Assembly (NCBI GenBank): GCA_021396245.1
Contig: WNYE01000026.1
Span: 310,001 to 374,000 of the forward strand
From: Sporothrix humicola
Taxonomy: Eukaryota; Ascomycota; Sordariomycetes; Ophiostomatales; Ophiostomataceae
Reading direction: 5' to 3'
DNA: 64,000 bases
Of this stretch, positions 41,314-53,780 are shown in pieces. Made by a program: the position numbers and the translations under genes. Each line of letters opens with the position of its first letter. Within the stretch, counting starts at the first letter, position 1. The notes beneath the pieces are model-generated. The model saw only the letters and a program-made list of their open reading frames with translations, was not told where the DNA came from and did not search any database.

Positions 41314-42711
41314 ATGATAGCAGAATCTATCGAACTCCAACGACGGCCCACCCCCCAGACCGCCATGAACGGCTCGTGCAGCTCTCTGCAGCCGACGCCG
41401 CCGTTCACCATCAACATCTTGTGGCCGACCTATTCGGAGGATGGCTCGTCCGCGAGGGGTACTCCGACATCCTCGTCCTCCTCACGACGACCTCCTCCCC
41501 TCGAGTCGTATCTGCCCGGCGTCTACCGCGATGAGAGCCTCCCTCAACTGTCCGCCCCGTCCCTGACCGCTTCTTATCTGGTCAACGAGCTCGGCCTCGG
41601 CCGCCTCGACGGCTTCAACCACCACTGGTTCTGGCTGCTGGGCCAGCCGGCCCTGCCGCGGCCGCTGCACGACTGTGCCCACCGCGGGCGCACAATCTGT
41701 GTCACCGAGCGGATGGACCGCCACCTGGGGTTGGGCCTGGGCAGCGAGGGCGGCCGGGGCGGCGGCGGCGGAAAAAAGGACCTGCTGTACCTCAAACCGC
41801 TGCCGCGGTTCTTGTTGGATACGCGGTTCTGGGAGCAGGTGCTGGCGTGCGAGTGCAAGCGGGAGGAGATTATTGTGGTGATGCCGGGCCGCAAGTCGTG
41901 GGCGAGCACAATCAAGGGTAGTCGAGGAAGTAAGGGAGACAGCGGCAACAGTGCACAGTCGTCGCCGCGCGGCAGCCTGCGCTTCCAGCCCCAGCCGCAG
42001 AAACGGTCGCCGACGCACAAGACCGTGACCTCGTCGGCATCCGCTTCCGGTGCATCGATCACCTCCACCTCCTCGTCCTGCGACAAGCGCCATCTGTGGG
42101 ACTGCGCGCTCGGCTTCCTGTACTCGTATGCCGCCCTCGTTGCCCACGAAAGCGATTTCCGCATCGCTCAAGAACACGGACTGCTGCCGGACGAGGTCAC
42201 CTGGTCCAGCTGGAAAGCCCTGACACGGCAGATCATCACATCTCCGGATGTCATCGCCCACCGCTTCCACCAACGCTTCCTGTATGGCGAGATGATGCTG
42301 CACCGGCTGCGCGAGATCAGCCAGCTCAAGCGAGGCGGACTGCTTCCCGTGCTGATTGGACGCCTCGACCGGTTTGCCCGCTTCTTCCAGGGCAACGTGC
42401 GCTGGCTGGCGTCGCTGATGGCGTACATTGCCATTGTGCTGAGCGCGCTGCAGACGGGGCTGACGACCGACGTGCTGGCGGGCAGCCCGGCCTTCCAGTC
42501 CTTCTCGACCGGCTTCACCATGTTCTCGCTCATTGGGCCGCTGGCCATCCTGCTCAGCTTCGGCGGCTACTTTGGCATGTCGCTGGTCTACCACGTCGGC
42601 GTGCACCTGGTGACGAGTCACCTGTTTGTCGGCACCGCCCGGCAGGCCATGATTGTCGATGGCGTCAACGCCTTTCAACACCACTGGGGCGACTCGAAGA
42701 GTGAGGTGTGA
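41314..42711 (+). CDS. DUF6601-type membrane protein
   Basis: A 465-residue protein of a filamentous-fungal family of unknown function. Recognisable parts are LGRLDGFNHHWFWLLGQPALPRPL, ICVTERMDRHL, LLYLKPLPRFLLDTRFW, and the conserved LWDCALGFLYSYAALVAHESDFRIA followed by LLPDEVTW. Two C-terminal membrane segments follow (about 362-385, WLASLMAYIAIVLSALQTGL, and about 400-425). A Ser-rich insert (about 205-255) separates the first and second halves. The ATG at 41314 is first in frame; a second ATG at 41365 (MNGSCSS) is an alternative start. The stop is 12 bp from the stop of the convergent zinc-cluster gene, so their 3' UTRs must overlap. No catalytic motif is visible and no function is proposed. 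Confidence 0.75.
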   Translation: MIAESIELQRRPTPQTAMNGSCSSLQPTPPFTINILWPTYSEDGSSARGTPTSSSSSRRPPPLESYLPGVYRDESLPQLSAPSLTASYLVNELGLGRLDGFNHHWFWLLGQPALPRPLHDCAHRGRTICVTERMDRHLGLGLGSEGGRGGGGGKKDLLYLKPLPRFLLDTRFWEQVLACECKREEIIVVMPGRKSWASTIKGSRGSKGDSGNSAQSSPRGSLRFQPQPQKRSPTHKTVTSSASASGASITSTSSSCDKRHLWDCALGFLYSYAALVAHESDFRIAQEHGLLPDEVTWSSWKALTRQIITSPDVIAHRFHQRFLYGEMMLHRLREISQLKRGGLLPVLIGRLDRFARFFQGNVRWLASLMAYIAIVLSALQTGLTTDVLAGSPAFQSFSTGFTMFSLIGPLAILLSFGGYFGMSLVYHVGVHLVTSHLFVGTARQAMIVDGVNAFQHHWGDSKSEV

Positions 42712-42723
42712 GTGGCTCCCCGA

Positions 42724-45700
42724 CTACAGACTCCCATAGGCCATCAGCGGCCCATTGAAGCCCATCAGCGCCGCCGTCTCGTCTGGCGTGGTGAAGCTGT
42801 CGGCGGCCCAGAGAAGGTACCGGCGTCCGGCCACAACAACCTGCTCGACATCGTTGGTGGCATCGACTACCTGAGACAGCATATCGCCGCCAGACCGCAA
42901 CCCACGGAAGCAGGCGAACAGGACCGCCACGCCCAGAAACTCTTTGAAATGCGCCACAGACCGGTACGAGCGGTCGCGCATGACCTGGTAGCTGTAGCGG
43001 ATGGCAGTCACGGCAGCGTCCTCATCCTGTGGACAACCGAGGATGGCTTGGCCCTGGCAGTGGACAGCCCGCAGCGCCAGGACCATGTACTGCAGCGCAG
43101 CGCCAAAGTCGTCGTGGCACAGGTCGAGAAGCCAGCCGGTATTGTGCACCATCGGCGTGGATGTTGCCGGTGCAGAGGGTATTGGCAGCCCAGTAGCAAT
43201 AGTAGGCACGTCGCTTCCGCATCCAAACATGGTTGGCGAAGATCTGCCAGAAAGTGACAGTGGCAGCGGCTGCATCTGCTGGTGTTGCTGCTGGAGGATC
43301 ATCTCGGCCGCCGTGGACTTGATGACTCCCAAAATGGGACCGCCACCGCTGACGGGAAGTTGCAGCATGGACGAGAAGGGCGAATCGACACTGGCAGCCG
43401 TTGCCGTCGCCGAACCGGTGGTCGTCATGTTTGTGCATGTGCTGGGGCAGCGGTCGGCCGGCTCCATCACAGCAGCGGCCCAAGTTTTGTGAGTATTGAG
43501 AAGAGCAAGAGAGCTCCTGACGACGGCAGCCTGCGACATGGCGTACAGGGAGGATGTCTCTGGAGATGATCTTCCATGACCTTCTTTGGGAGTTGGGGAG
43601 AGCGAGGCACAAAACGAGTCATGGTGAAGGGCAAGCAGGGCACGATGGACCAGTGCCTCAAGGCATTGGTACTGGACACTTGCCCGTTGCACTTGGTTGA
43701 CGGTAGCTGTTGGGTCAAACATGCCTGCGCCTAGATGTTGCGCAAACCCTTGCTGTTGCCATCCAACTTTTCTGTCTGTCTCCATCCCACCGTTGGACGG
43801 GTGTTGACCAGGCAGAAGTGCCGATTTGATCTGCCCAAGAAGCTTGCGAGCGCGTGTGTCCCACACTTTGACTTGCGATGGTCTGGGGCGGGGATTCGCA
43901 GGCGAGTTAGCGGCATTCACCATATCGACGAGTGTTGGCAAAAGAGATGCCACCTTGTTCTGGTACAGCCCATCGACGTCGCCACAGAGGTCGTGCAGGC
44001 CACCACTTGCCGTTGTGTGTGTAGCTTTAAATCCATAGTCATTTAATGGAAAACCTCCTATATGGAATCCTGTGGCCCCGTTCATGCCATTGTGAGCGCT
44101 CTTCGGTGCATCGTAGACAGTATTACTGCCACCAGTGAAGCCTGTTGACGGAAATGGCTGTGGCGGCTCCACGTCATGACCGCCTGGCTTCTGTATTGTG
44201 GCCGTGCCAGCGCGTAGAGCTGTTGTGATGTCGAGCAGCTGGATCGTCACCCAGATGCGACGTCTCATTTCAGCTTCGACAGAGTTCAAGGCCTTCTTTC
44301 CTGTACTTTGCACGTCGTGGGGAGCTTCCGAAGTCTTGATCGACCGATGCAGCTGCAGACATGTTGCCGTGCTCATGGTAAAGGCCATAAGAGACATGAG
44401 AGAAGTGTACCCGTTGGAGTGGAAGGTATCACTACTGGAATCTCCGGGAGCACTGTTGCATCCACTGCTCCCATTGTTGTCGCTGCAGCTGCCACCGCTG
44501 GCAGGTGCCTCGATCAGCTTGGCGAGCACCATCATGCAGAGTGTACGCACAGTACAGAGAGTCGGCGCCACCATGTAGGACGAGCGTCCAAATGAGGCCT
44601 GGGCGGCGTTGAGAAAGATGCTTGCCCACTCGGCTGCCGATTGCCCTGAGCCACTGAACAGGAAATCCGACGACGACTCGGCGCCGAGCGCGAGGATCAT
44701 GCAGAGCTGGGCGAGCCACTCGTCGGAAATGCCCGAGGGTGCATCGTAGAACTGCTGGACTTGAAACCGCAGCTGGCCTGGATGGAAGAGGCAGTGTGTG
44801 GCGCCAAACGTGTCGAGATAGTTGCCGACGAGGGTGTCGACAATGTGATTGGGCGGCAGCGAACTGAGGATCTGGCTCTTGGAGGCCGGATTTGTGTTGC
44901 TGAACGGAAAGTTGATATTGTCGTCGAGACTCGGGAACAGGCACTGGAGGCTCTTGACCTGGCGGTACCGTTGCTGCCACTGCAGGTCTGTTCCGAAAAA
45001 ATATGGTCTGGCCTCGGGAAACTAAATGTGTTAATCGAGAGCCTGCACACTACCAAATACAAAATACCACAGTGCTTGAATACTCACCTCGCTTGCAATC
45101 CGGGTCCAATGTGATGCTCCATTCAGGGGTCTGGTACTTTTACTGTCGTCATCATCAAAATCTGGAAGCTCGCACTCGTCGTCATCCGATTCTGGGCAGA
45201 GCGTAACTTGAGATGACGGCGGGTCACTTGAAGTTGTCGTGGCCTGCCTTGGCTTTGGTGCTGGTTTTTGGGCTGACTTTGTTGGGGGTGCTGGTGAAGG
45301 CGAGCGGGACGGAGAAGTCGATGGACAGGGCGAGAGAGACGATGAGTGAGATGATAGCGACGACAATGATGGAGCCAGACTGGACTCTCTTTTCACTTTC
45401 GGATTTGATGATTTCGTCGATTTTGCCTCGTCTTTGACGGATTTGCTGCCACGGCCAGCGGTCTTTCGGTCACGGCCCTTTTTGGACCGTCCGGCAGCGG
45501 GTGCTGGCGGTGGCATATACGAGCATTCGTCTGCAATTTCGGCGGCCACACACCGCGAGCACGGGAGAAGCTTGTCGCATTTTAGCTTGCGGCGATGGCA
45601 AGGGATGCAGACAAAGACGCGGCGGTTGCGTTTCTGGGCTTTGACGACATGTCCGGGAGCTGGATTGTACGGGTCGGCGATGGAAAAGGTGGAGAAGAAG

Positions 45701-45735
45701 CCGGCGGGGATATCAGAAGAGTCGACCGAGGCCAT
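42724..45735 (-). CDS. Zn(II)2Cys6 zinc-cluster transcription factor
   Basis: Two exons are inferred: 45735-45088 and 45021-42724, giving 981 residues. The 66-nt intron has GTGAGT, GATTAAC and TTTAG, phase 0, and joins WTRIASE to FPEARPYFFGTDLQW. The DNA-binding cluster is C43-X2-C46-X6-C53-X5-C59-X2-C62-X8-C71 (CIPCHRRKLKC, then CDKLLPCSRC). A basic linker (GRSKKGRDRKTAGRGSK) follows. The fungal-specific transcription factor domain spans about residues 290-650, with DEWLAQLCMILALGAE and EMRRRIWVTIQLLDI as its typical blocks. The C-terminal part has His/Gln and Ser/Thr stretches. The protein should act in the nucleus as a pathway regulator; targets are unknown. The first ATG (MASVDSSD) is chosen; the frame upstream has only TTG. 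Confidence 0.88.
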
Positions 45736-48700
45736 TGTATGTTTGTTGCTTTGTTTCCTCAAGAGGACCTGGAGTGGGTCGATGGGTGAATCAGGCTGAG
45801 GGATGCAAGTCTGTACACTTAGACCAGTCTGTATTGCTTTGTGTATTGATTTTGACGGAGTGGATGCAACGGCGAGAACGAGAGACAAGAATGAGCGTGA
45901 TCGTGTTCAAGATGGATGTAAAAAAAGGAAGAAGGTGAAATGACTGTATAAAGAGACAAAAAGGAGGAGAACGAAAGGAAGGAGTGGACGATCAGAAAGG
46001 AGAAGAACAGAACAACTTAGAACACCAACAACAAACGTGCATGAAACGAACGCGGCCCCCGAGTGGGAAATGAAATAAAATATATAGGGGATCTTCTTCT
46101 GGAAGGACAGAAGAATGCGCGTTTGTGCGGCGAGGTTATGACTGTTATATATGTGCACGACAGGTTTTTTTGATTGAGGCTCTCTTGGCTTGCAATGTGC
46201 AGACGTCTTGGGGCAAAAGGGTGTAGGGCGGAACTGGGGACTGGGGATAGTAAAAGATCGGAGTAGACTGGGCAGGAAGGACAGAAAGGGCGGAAAATAC
46301 GGAAAAGACGGACGACCTGTCATTCGTTGTGCGAGGGTTGTGCAAACAAGGTGAGCAAGAGAAAGAGTGTGTGGGTGAGGACAGCGACGAGGCACGACAC
46401 GAAGGCTTGATTGATGTGCTCTTGTTTGCGAGCAAGATGGTGTTGACAGACAGGCAAGGGGTGTGAAGGGGCAGCTGGACAGGGACAGTGTAGATTTTTC
46501 CGTGGAAACGAGAAACGACTTGGCAGAGAGTGCATCCCGGCAAGCAGTGGACAGTTGAAGTGAATAAAATGAACAAAAGGGACAAAGGGGACAAAAAGCG
46601 ACGAACAGGGCAAGACAACGAACGATCTTCTTTTCTTCCCCGTCAAAGGCTTCTCGTATCGATGCCGACTGTTTCTTTCTCTTTCATCCAAAGCCTGTAA
46701 CAAGGCCACGGCATATTCCGTAAATACCCTCCCGTGTGTGCATGTTGGAGAGAGAGAGGCTGCGATGAGGAGACAAAGAGACGGAGACAAATAACATAAA
46801 TCATGGGATATGGAAGGCGGAAGAGTACATCGTGCATGTACGAAGTACCATCTTCTGCTCTGATATTGGGGTCGTTTTGGGGACCATTGGGGTCTCTTGG
46901 GTCTCTTTGGGTCTCTTTGGGTCGCGAGGACGGCCGCCTTGCTGGGATCCGGCACATATCCAGGCCGCTCGAGCCCAAGCCGCGTCAAGCCGTAGGGCAA
47001 AAACGGGCCATAAAAGAGAATAAAAAGACAAAGGACAGAAATGGACAAAAAAGGACAGAAAGAACAGGGCACGACTTACTCCGTACGCCGTGGCGTGTAA
47101 AGGGTGTTGAGAGTGTTTGCTGGAAGGGGGTGACGCTCATGCATCTCGAATCCTTCGAGACGGCAGCTCGGAGGAGCGTACATGTCTAGACGTGCACGTG
47201 CATGCAGATATGCAGACATGTAGACAGTGCAGGCCTGCAGATGTGCAGCCTCTTTGGGTTGTTGGTGGATTTGTCGGGCCCGTGGGCAACGGTTCCGGGA
47301 GGATAAGAAATAAGGATAAATGGGAATAGACAATGTTGAGCCGGCTGCACCAACGCCAGCACTAACACGAGTGGTACTCATACATAGTAAGAGTACTCCG
47401 TATCTTACATACACGTATTGTTGGATCCTTGTCGATGAGAAACAAATTAGTCAAATGCCCAGCCAGAGCCCAGAGCCCAAAGCCCAAAGCCAAGAATCCC
47501 AGTTGGCGAGAAACTCCATACGTACCAAACTTTGCAGCTTGCATATCACCCATTGTTTTGCGCTTCGCCTCGTTTTTCATTGTGCCCGGATTCTGGGTGC
47601 TCGACGTTTGTAATTTGAAATACTTTTTTGTCCTCAATACTCTTCACTCACCCTGTCCTGCAGGCCACAGGTGGGAAGGCTGTAATCGAGCCAATCGCAT
47701 TTGGGAGGGGTATGGACAAGAAAGACAACAGCGCGGCTAGCATGAGCAGGAGTGACAGCTTGGCTGGGTTTCTGGGACTCGCCAAGGTCCAGACCTTGGC
47801 TTGTGGCGTTTCTTCTTCTATTTTCATCTTTCTGCATCTCGCTTCTTCGTCTCGCTTGACTTTGTCGGGCAACGACGGTCTATCGTCAGACCGAGAGAGG
47901 CACATGCCGAAGGTGTGCAAGACCAGAAGGACTCTTGGAGTATTGAGTAAACGAGTTTCTGGTAAAGGATGGTAAAGGCCCTAGAAAAAGTGACGAGCAA
48001 TCAGAGTCGAGAGGTTATGCACACAGAAGACTCCAAAAACAGGAAAAGGAGAGCAAGTCCCGCGGAAGAGGGTGTCGTCAAGCGCGTCCTGGTTGGGCTG
48101 GCTGGGAGAGTTGGGCTGCAGGGGCTTCACGTGGTCCGGGGTGTTTGAGCGTCCAAGACTGGCCAAGGAGGAGGAGCAAAGACGAAAGGAGGGTCAAGGC
48201 AAGCAGGGGATGGGCTCACCGGTTGAAATTTGGAAGAGGTCAGACCAACGGAGAAACAGGAATCAATGCGGGCGAGCAGATGATGCAGGAGGACAGGTAA
48301 GCAGACGAATAAAAGACAAGGAGAGAAAAGACCATGGACCAACAAACCGGGACATTAGAGACATTGAGGACAATCGTCCAAACGAGAAGAGACATCATAG
48401 GGCACGACCTCCCCACCATTCCCGTATTTGTCGAAAGTCCGATAGCCCTGTCGAAACGGGTTTGAAGGTCTGGGTCTGGGCGTTGTCAACGGTCGGTGTG
48501 GATGTGTGGATGGTGGAGAGAAAGGAAGAGTTGTTACGGAGAGAGAGTAAACAGAGGAAGATCAGCGTGGGAAGGGGAAAAAAAAGGAGCTGCACATGCA
48601 TACGCATCACATGCACTAAACTTATTCTAGGATGGTAGGAGCTTACGATGCGAGGAGGAAGAGGAAAGTGCGATAGACAAGTGCGATGGGAAGAGGCAAG

Positions 48701-51700
48701 AAGGTAAGAAGGAACCGCAGTGAACAAAAGCGGTGAGCTTAACAGGAAGCACAACAGGGCGTGGCAGGTGCGACCCAAGGACGACCTACAGACGACCCAA
48801 GAAACAAAAGCACAAAACCCAAAACGTACAAAATCCACGATGCACGAATAGGGAAGGGACGGACGACGTGAGGGGGAAGTCTGGGCAAGGTGGTACTGCG
48901 GCGGCAGAAGGAGCGACGCACTGCACCTGCCTTGCAGATGCAATTGCAGCTACTCCATACTTTGTGCAGAGATACTGCAGGCAGCACCGTTGTGGCGGAG
49001 GACCTGCCCCGAGCGTTTGGTACTCCAAGAGGCTTCGTGAAAATACAAAGTATTGAATAACCATGTGCTAGTTTTTACGCTCAAAAACGTCGACGTGACG
49101 TCTGAACTGTGGCGGACTGTGCTTCTTGTACGCCTGTGGCTTGTACTTGTGTACTTGTGAAAACTTCCCGATTAGGCAACTTGCAAAAAAAAGTGGATTC
49201 TTTCCCGTGTCGCTAGCAATTGTGCTTTCTTTTTGCGACAAGGAAGGAGACGAGACGACGCGACAAAAGAAACGAAAAGCTTCAATTCTTCAAAGGTGGA
49301 AAATCACAGCGATGACTACAAAATGACGAATTTAAGCTTACATGTACGAGCCCGGCGCATGTCGCATTCTACATTCGCATTTCGCATTTTTAGGTCTCGC
49401 GTATATTTTGTCTACTTGTTTTCCCATTTCCTCCCTCTTCTCCAGCCAAGGACAGGGGTAGTTGGGGAGAGAAAGGACAGTCGAGGATAAAATGAAGAGA
49501 GAAAAGACAAGACCAAAAAAAGACGGAGAAAGGACAGTCCTGCTTCTTCTCGGCGCATTATGATTTGCTGCTGGAATAGAGTCTCTTTCTTAATGTGCCA
49601 TGTCGGCCCTCTCGGCCGCGGGTGCGAGCACAAGTTCCATGCATATTTCCAGACAGGCAGCGCATTTCTGAGAAAATCCAAGCCGGTTTTGGAAGAACAG
49701 GGGTCGGGGGGAAAGAGAGGGGAAGAAGACGACTGTGGACGAGAGTGAGAGTGCGAGGACGATACTCCGTACTTAAAGATGGACAGTACTATTGCTGCTG
49801 AAAAGTCGGTCTAGGCTTCTTTTGGAGATTTTTGGCAAGGAGAGGAGGGTAGAAAGGCTGTGATGGAGGGCGGCAAGAAGGTGAATGAAGATCATGGTGA
49901 TTGAGGAGGCCTGTGTGAAGTGCTGAATATTGGGAGTGGCGTTTGTAGGGTCGCATTGCACGCACATAGCTAAGTCGTGATGTCCAAAAACTACACCAAG
50001 AGTGGAAAGGTAGGATAGTTGTGTCCTCTACAGAGTTAGCCCACCGCCAAGTCTGGACCTCTGGGTCCTGTCACAAAATGTAGGTGTGCAAGTTTGGATA
50101 TCAGAAAATGAAAATAGAAACAGCAATCAAAGTAAAGCGCGAATGAAGAAACAGACGAAGATAAGACGATTCTGGCTAGCTAAAAAGACGAGAAAGTAAA
50201 AACAGAAACAGAAACAGACAAGATCACCATTCGGGAAGCAGCCCGTTGGCTGTTGACTACGATCATGCACCTGTTTGTCCCGACTTTTTTCTTTTTTTTT
50301 TTTTCTCTAATAATCAGCTCCCCTTGCGAAAAGGGCCGAAGCCGAACGGCGACCGCATTTTGCATTCCGCATTTCACAGGCCGGGTGACAGAGTCGAGCC
50401 AAGTCCGGTTCAGAGAGGATGAAGGATTGATCAGAAAAGCACACAAAGCCAGGCTTCGTAGATAGGGCCGAGAGGGCCACATTGATAAGACATGGTGGAC
50501 AGGACTTGCAACGACCACTGAGCAGCCTCGCCTTGTGTCCGAGCGTATCACATCGTGCACTTGTTGTCACTCGTTCTAATCTCATCTTTTTTTACTTTCG
50601 TTTGCTGTCTTTTCTCACCTCCCGCCTCTGGAACGAGTGCCTCGCCGAGTGGCGGCTGTTTTGTTTTCTTATGTTGTCTATTGTCTATTGTAGTTTACCG
50701 CTTGCCGCCGTCAGCAGAGTCACAAGTGGTCTTGGTCTTCTCGTCATCTGTGTTGCTGCTCACCCTACTCGTCCTGACGTCTTGACTCACCGCTTCGGCG
50801 GTTCATCTACCAGGACACACGGTCGGTACAGACGGGAGAGGGAGATAGAGCGGCACATTGACGGGAATAACAGTTTGCCAACGTCAACGGTCACAGCGAT
50901 CCCGACCACAACGGTCGAGAAGGTGTCCTCCCTTTGAGATCGGCCGTCTACGACACGGGTCAACGGAGGATATCGCCTGTGGGAGAAGTGCAGAAAGGCA
51001 GAAAAGGGTGCACAAAGGGTGGTGCTGTAGGGCAGAAAAGGTGTCGGAGACTTTTGCCGAATGGCAAAAGGGGGTGGAAGGCGGAAGGCGAAAGGCGAAA
51101 GGGTTCGTGATGGAATCTTGCAATGGCGATCATGAATAACTGAATTGTCAAGGCCGGCAGGTATCGCCAAATAGACGCCCGAGTGGAGTACCAGAGAATG
51201 CCAGAAAAGCACAAAACAAAAGACAACCAAGAAAATGACAGAAGACATTGTTGATAATGGACAACAACAGCTGGCACTTCACCTCCGTGTGGCGTCAAAT
51301 CCTGGCTGTTTTGCGATTTGTCAGAAATCCTCAATCCTGTCAGGAAACCTGGGAAGATGTCTGTTGGCATCATGTTCTTCTTTCCTTTGAGTTCATGTTC
51401 TGGCCTCCTCCTCCCGAATCCTTTCAATCTCACTCAAACAACATATTTGCATTGACCTCGTTTTCCTTTTCCTGTCTCTTGCCTCTTGCTGCCTATCCTA
51501 TTGCCCTCTCCTTCACTGCCTCGGCCAATCTCTCCACGGCACTCGTCCCCTGCAGCGGATGGAACGATTTGCTTTCTAGAAACCGATCCTTTGTTGTGCG
51601 TGTTGTCTCGAGACTGTCATTCTTCTGACTTGTTATTCTCTGTTCTTTGCTTCTATTGACAAATACGAGGGACGACTGTGTTAACAGTTTAACAGTGAAG

Positions 51701-52618
51701 CATTGACATCCCGACTCGGTATGGCCAGCCGACGACATCAGCATATGAGCACAAGTTCCCATGCTTGCCTGCCGTCTGTGATGCGCCGTCCCTACTCTCA
51801 AGTTTATGCCAGGTCGATATTGTCGACAGTCTCGAACAATGCCTCTACTTTTGTCTCAAAGTCTGCCCAAATGGTGAACTCGTATGTAATATAAATATGT
51901 CTTGTCGAGTCGACGGCAAGGCACAAAGCCTTGTGCATACACATTCAGAGATGGAGATGCAAAGATGCAAATAAATAAAGATACTAAAATAATGCACACA
52001 CATGCGTGGACAACACGCGTCCTTGCCGTGCCGCCGGTGTGCATCCTCTTCCGCGTGTCCGCTTTTCGTTCTCCAAGTTTTCTTGTCTCTTCATCTTTGT
52101 CTCTTTATCTTTATCATTGTCTTTGTGTATTTGATTTACAGGGTCTTTTTCATTTCTTTTAATTACGACAACGACCGAATCCTACGGAGCATGCAAGGCC
52201 CGTTGTTTGTTGTTCGGCAGGCAGCTTTTTAATGAGATGAGAAAGTATTTTGAATCATATTTGGTTTTTGAATTTGAATTTGAAAAGAAAAGGAAACATG
52301 CAAAGTACAGCCAATACTGTAAACTTGTAACTGTAAAGTAACCGTGTTGTAGCCCCAACGCCGGTGTGAACGAAGCCTCCAATCAGGCCTGTCTATATGT
52401 AATCACGAGAAACCCAAAGAAACATAACGAAACAAAAACAAAAGACAAAAGAAAACCGTGTAGTAGAACGCCAATTCAAGTTCCCAAAACCGAGAGGCCG
52501 TGACACACTTTGTGTGGTTAAAAGTCATAATAAGAGGCCGTAATAAATCATAAAAAAAGAGAAAAGTGGATATCAACGAGTGTGAGAAGGGAGAGAGACA
52601 AAAGAAAGGAAAGAGACA
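45736..52618. other. 6.9-kb gene-free region upstream of the zinc-cluster gene
   Basis: No conserved coding region is visible on either strand. A small repeat of GGTCTCTTTG occurs near 46890-46920. Homopurine and homopyrimidine tracts are frequent. The left part is presumably promoter or leader of the zinc-cluster gene and the right end holds the 3' UTR of the BTB gene. Confidence 0.5.
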
Positions 52619-53780
52619 TCAGATGGTCGACTCCATCCCGAGTGGTGCATACCCCGGCGTTGTCACGGAAAGCGGAGACCACACCGGTAGGTCTTCGAGG
52701 CGGGGTTCCGAGGACGTGGACGACAGCGAGGTTAGAGAGGCAGAGGGTGAGTGATGGTTCTTGCGCGCGATGGGCATGGCCAGCGGGGGCGGCAGGGCCA
52801 GCGACGTGCAAAAGTCGAGGGTGCCGCGCCGGCGCGCTCTCTCGTGCGGACACCGTCCTTCGCCGGCCGACTTTCTGTGAGAATGAAAAGAGCACTGCCG
52901 GAAGCCAAAGTGGCGGTCCTCGCGGCGCAGCTGGTTGCTGGGCAGGCGCAGCTGCGGGTTCTTGATGCGGGCGTCGGCGCGGCTGGCGGCCATTTTGGCG
53001 GTGTGCGCCGAGTATTCTTCGAGCAGCGGCGAGAGCTGGGTGAGCGCACGCATGTCGGCGAGGTCGTCGTCGGTGCCGCGGGAGTTGCCCAGGGTCCAGC
53101 CGGTGAGGGCGACGGCCCATTTGCGCAGACGGCAGGCGGCGACGGGGTCGGCGTCGATGTAGAGGTAGCGCAACAAAGCCGGGGTGGCCGGCCAGTCGAA
53201 CCGGAGGTACAAATCCTGCAAAGAGTCCATGACGGCGTCTTGGAGGATGGGAATGTCGACAATGGCGGCAAAGAGGTGGAGGCGGACGAGGTGCCAGTGG
53301 AGCTCGCTCAGGTTGGCGGAAGCAGAAGGGCGATCGAGGTTATCATGATCATCCTCGTGGTTGTTTGGGTGCTCCGGATACAGAGTGATCACTTCCTCCG
53401 GGGTGGCCTCTCGCGCGAGAATGGTGACGGCGTCTTCGACGACGGCCCGGAAGGCATACCGGCGGTACAGCCAGAGAACGAAAAGCTCGAAAACGTCGGC
53501 CGACTCGCCGGAGAGCCAGATGAGGGTAGACTTTGAGGAGGATGTCGATGTTGGTGAAGGAGACGATGGCGGCGATGGAGTCGAGTCGGGAGAGGAGGGC
53601 GTCAACTTTTCCGGCACCGCATCGATGCTGTCGCGGAAAAAGGGACTGCTGGCACACAGCATGGCCCGGTGCACGACAAACTCGCGGTGGTCGGGGCCGA
53701 CGAGGACGCGGAGGAGGGGGCTGTGTTGTTAGGTGACTTATTCAAATAGGTTGCGCGTGACTGAATACTTACGAATCCAT
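52619..53780 (-). CDS. BTB/POZ domain protein
   Basis: Two exons are inferred: 53780-53773 (8 nt, ATGGATTC) and 53720-52619, giving 369 residues. The 52-nt intron has GTAAGT, CCTAAC and ACAG. Splicing yields MDSPLLRVLVGPDHREFVV in front of HRAMLCASSPFFRDSID, the typical start of fungal BTB domains. The BTB fold (about 5-105) is split by a Ser/Pro-rich insert before STLIWLSGESADVFELFVLWLYRR. A helical segment follows (LRLFDWP-like region, LRKWAVALTGWTLG). The C-terminal 100 residues are basic then Ser-rich, ending in GMESTI. Fungal BTB proteins of this sort are often Cul3 adaptors or of unknown role; no Kelch or MATH domain is present. Confidence 0.82.

Noticed and set aside
41482..42684. 400-codon minus-strand ORF opposite the DUF6601-type gene
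   Set aside because: Antisense shadow without conserved sequence; the plus-strand frame has the family motifs.
46320..47072. 250-codon minus-strand ORF
   Set aside because: It is composed of Phe/Leu/Ser/Cys runs and a short repeat, as expected from pyrimidine-rich noncoding DNA.
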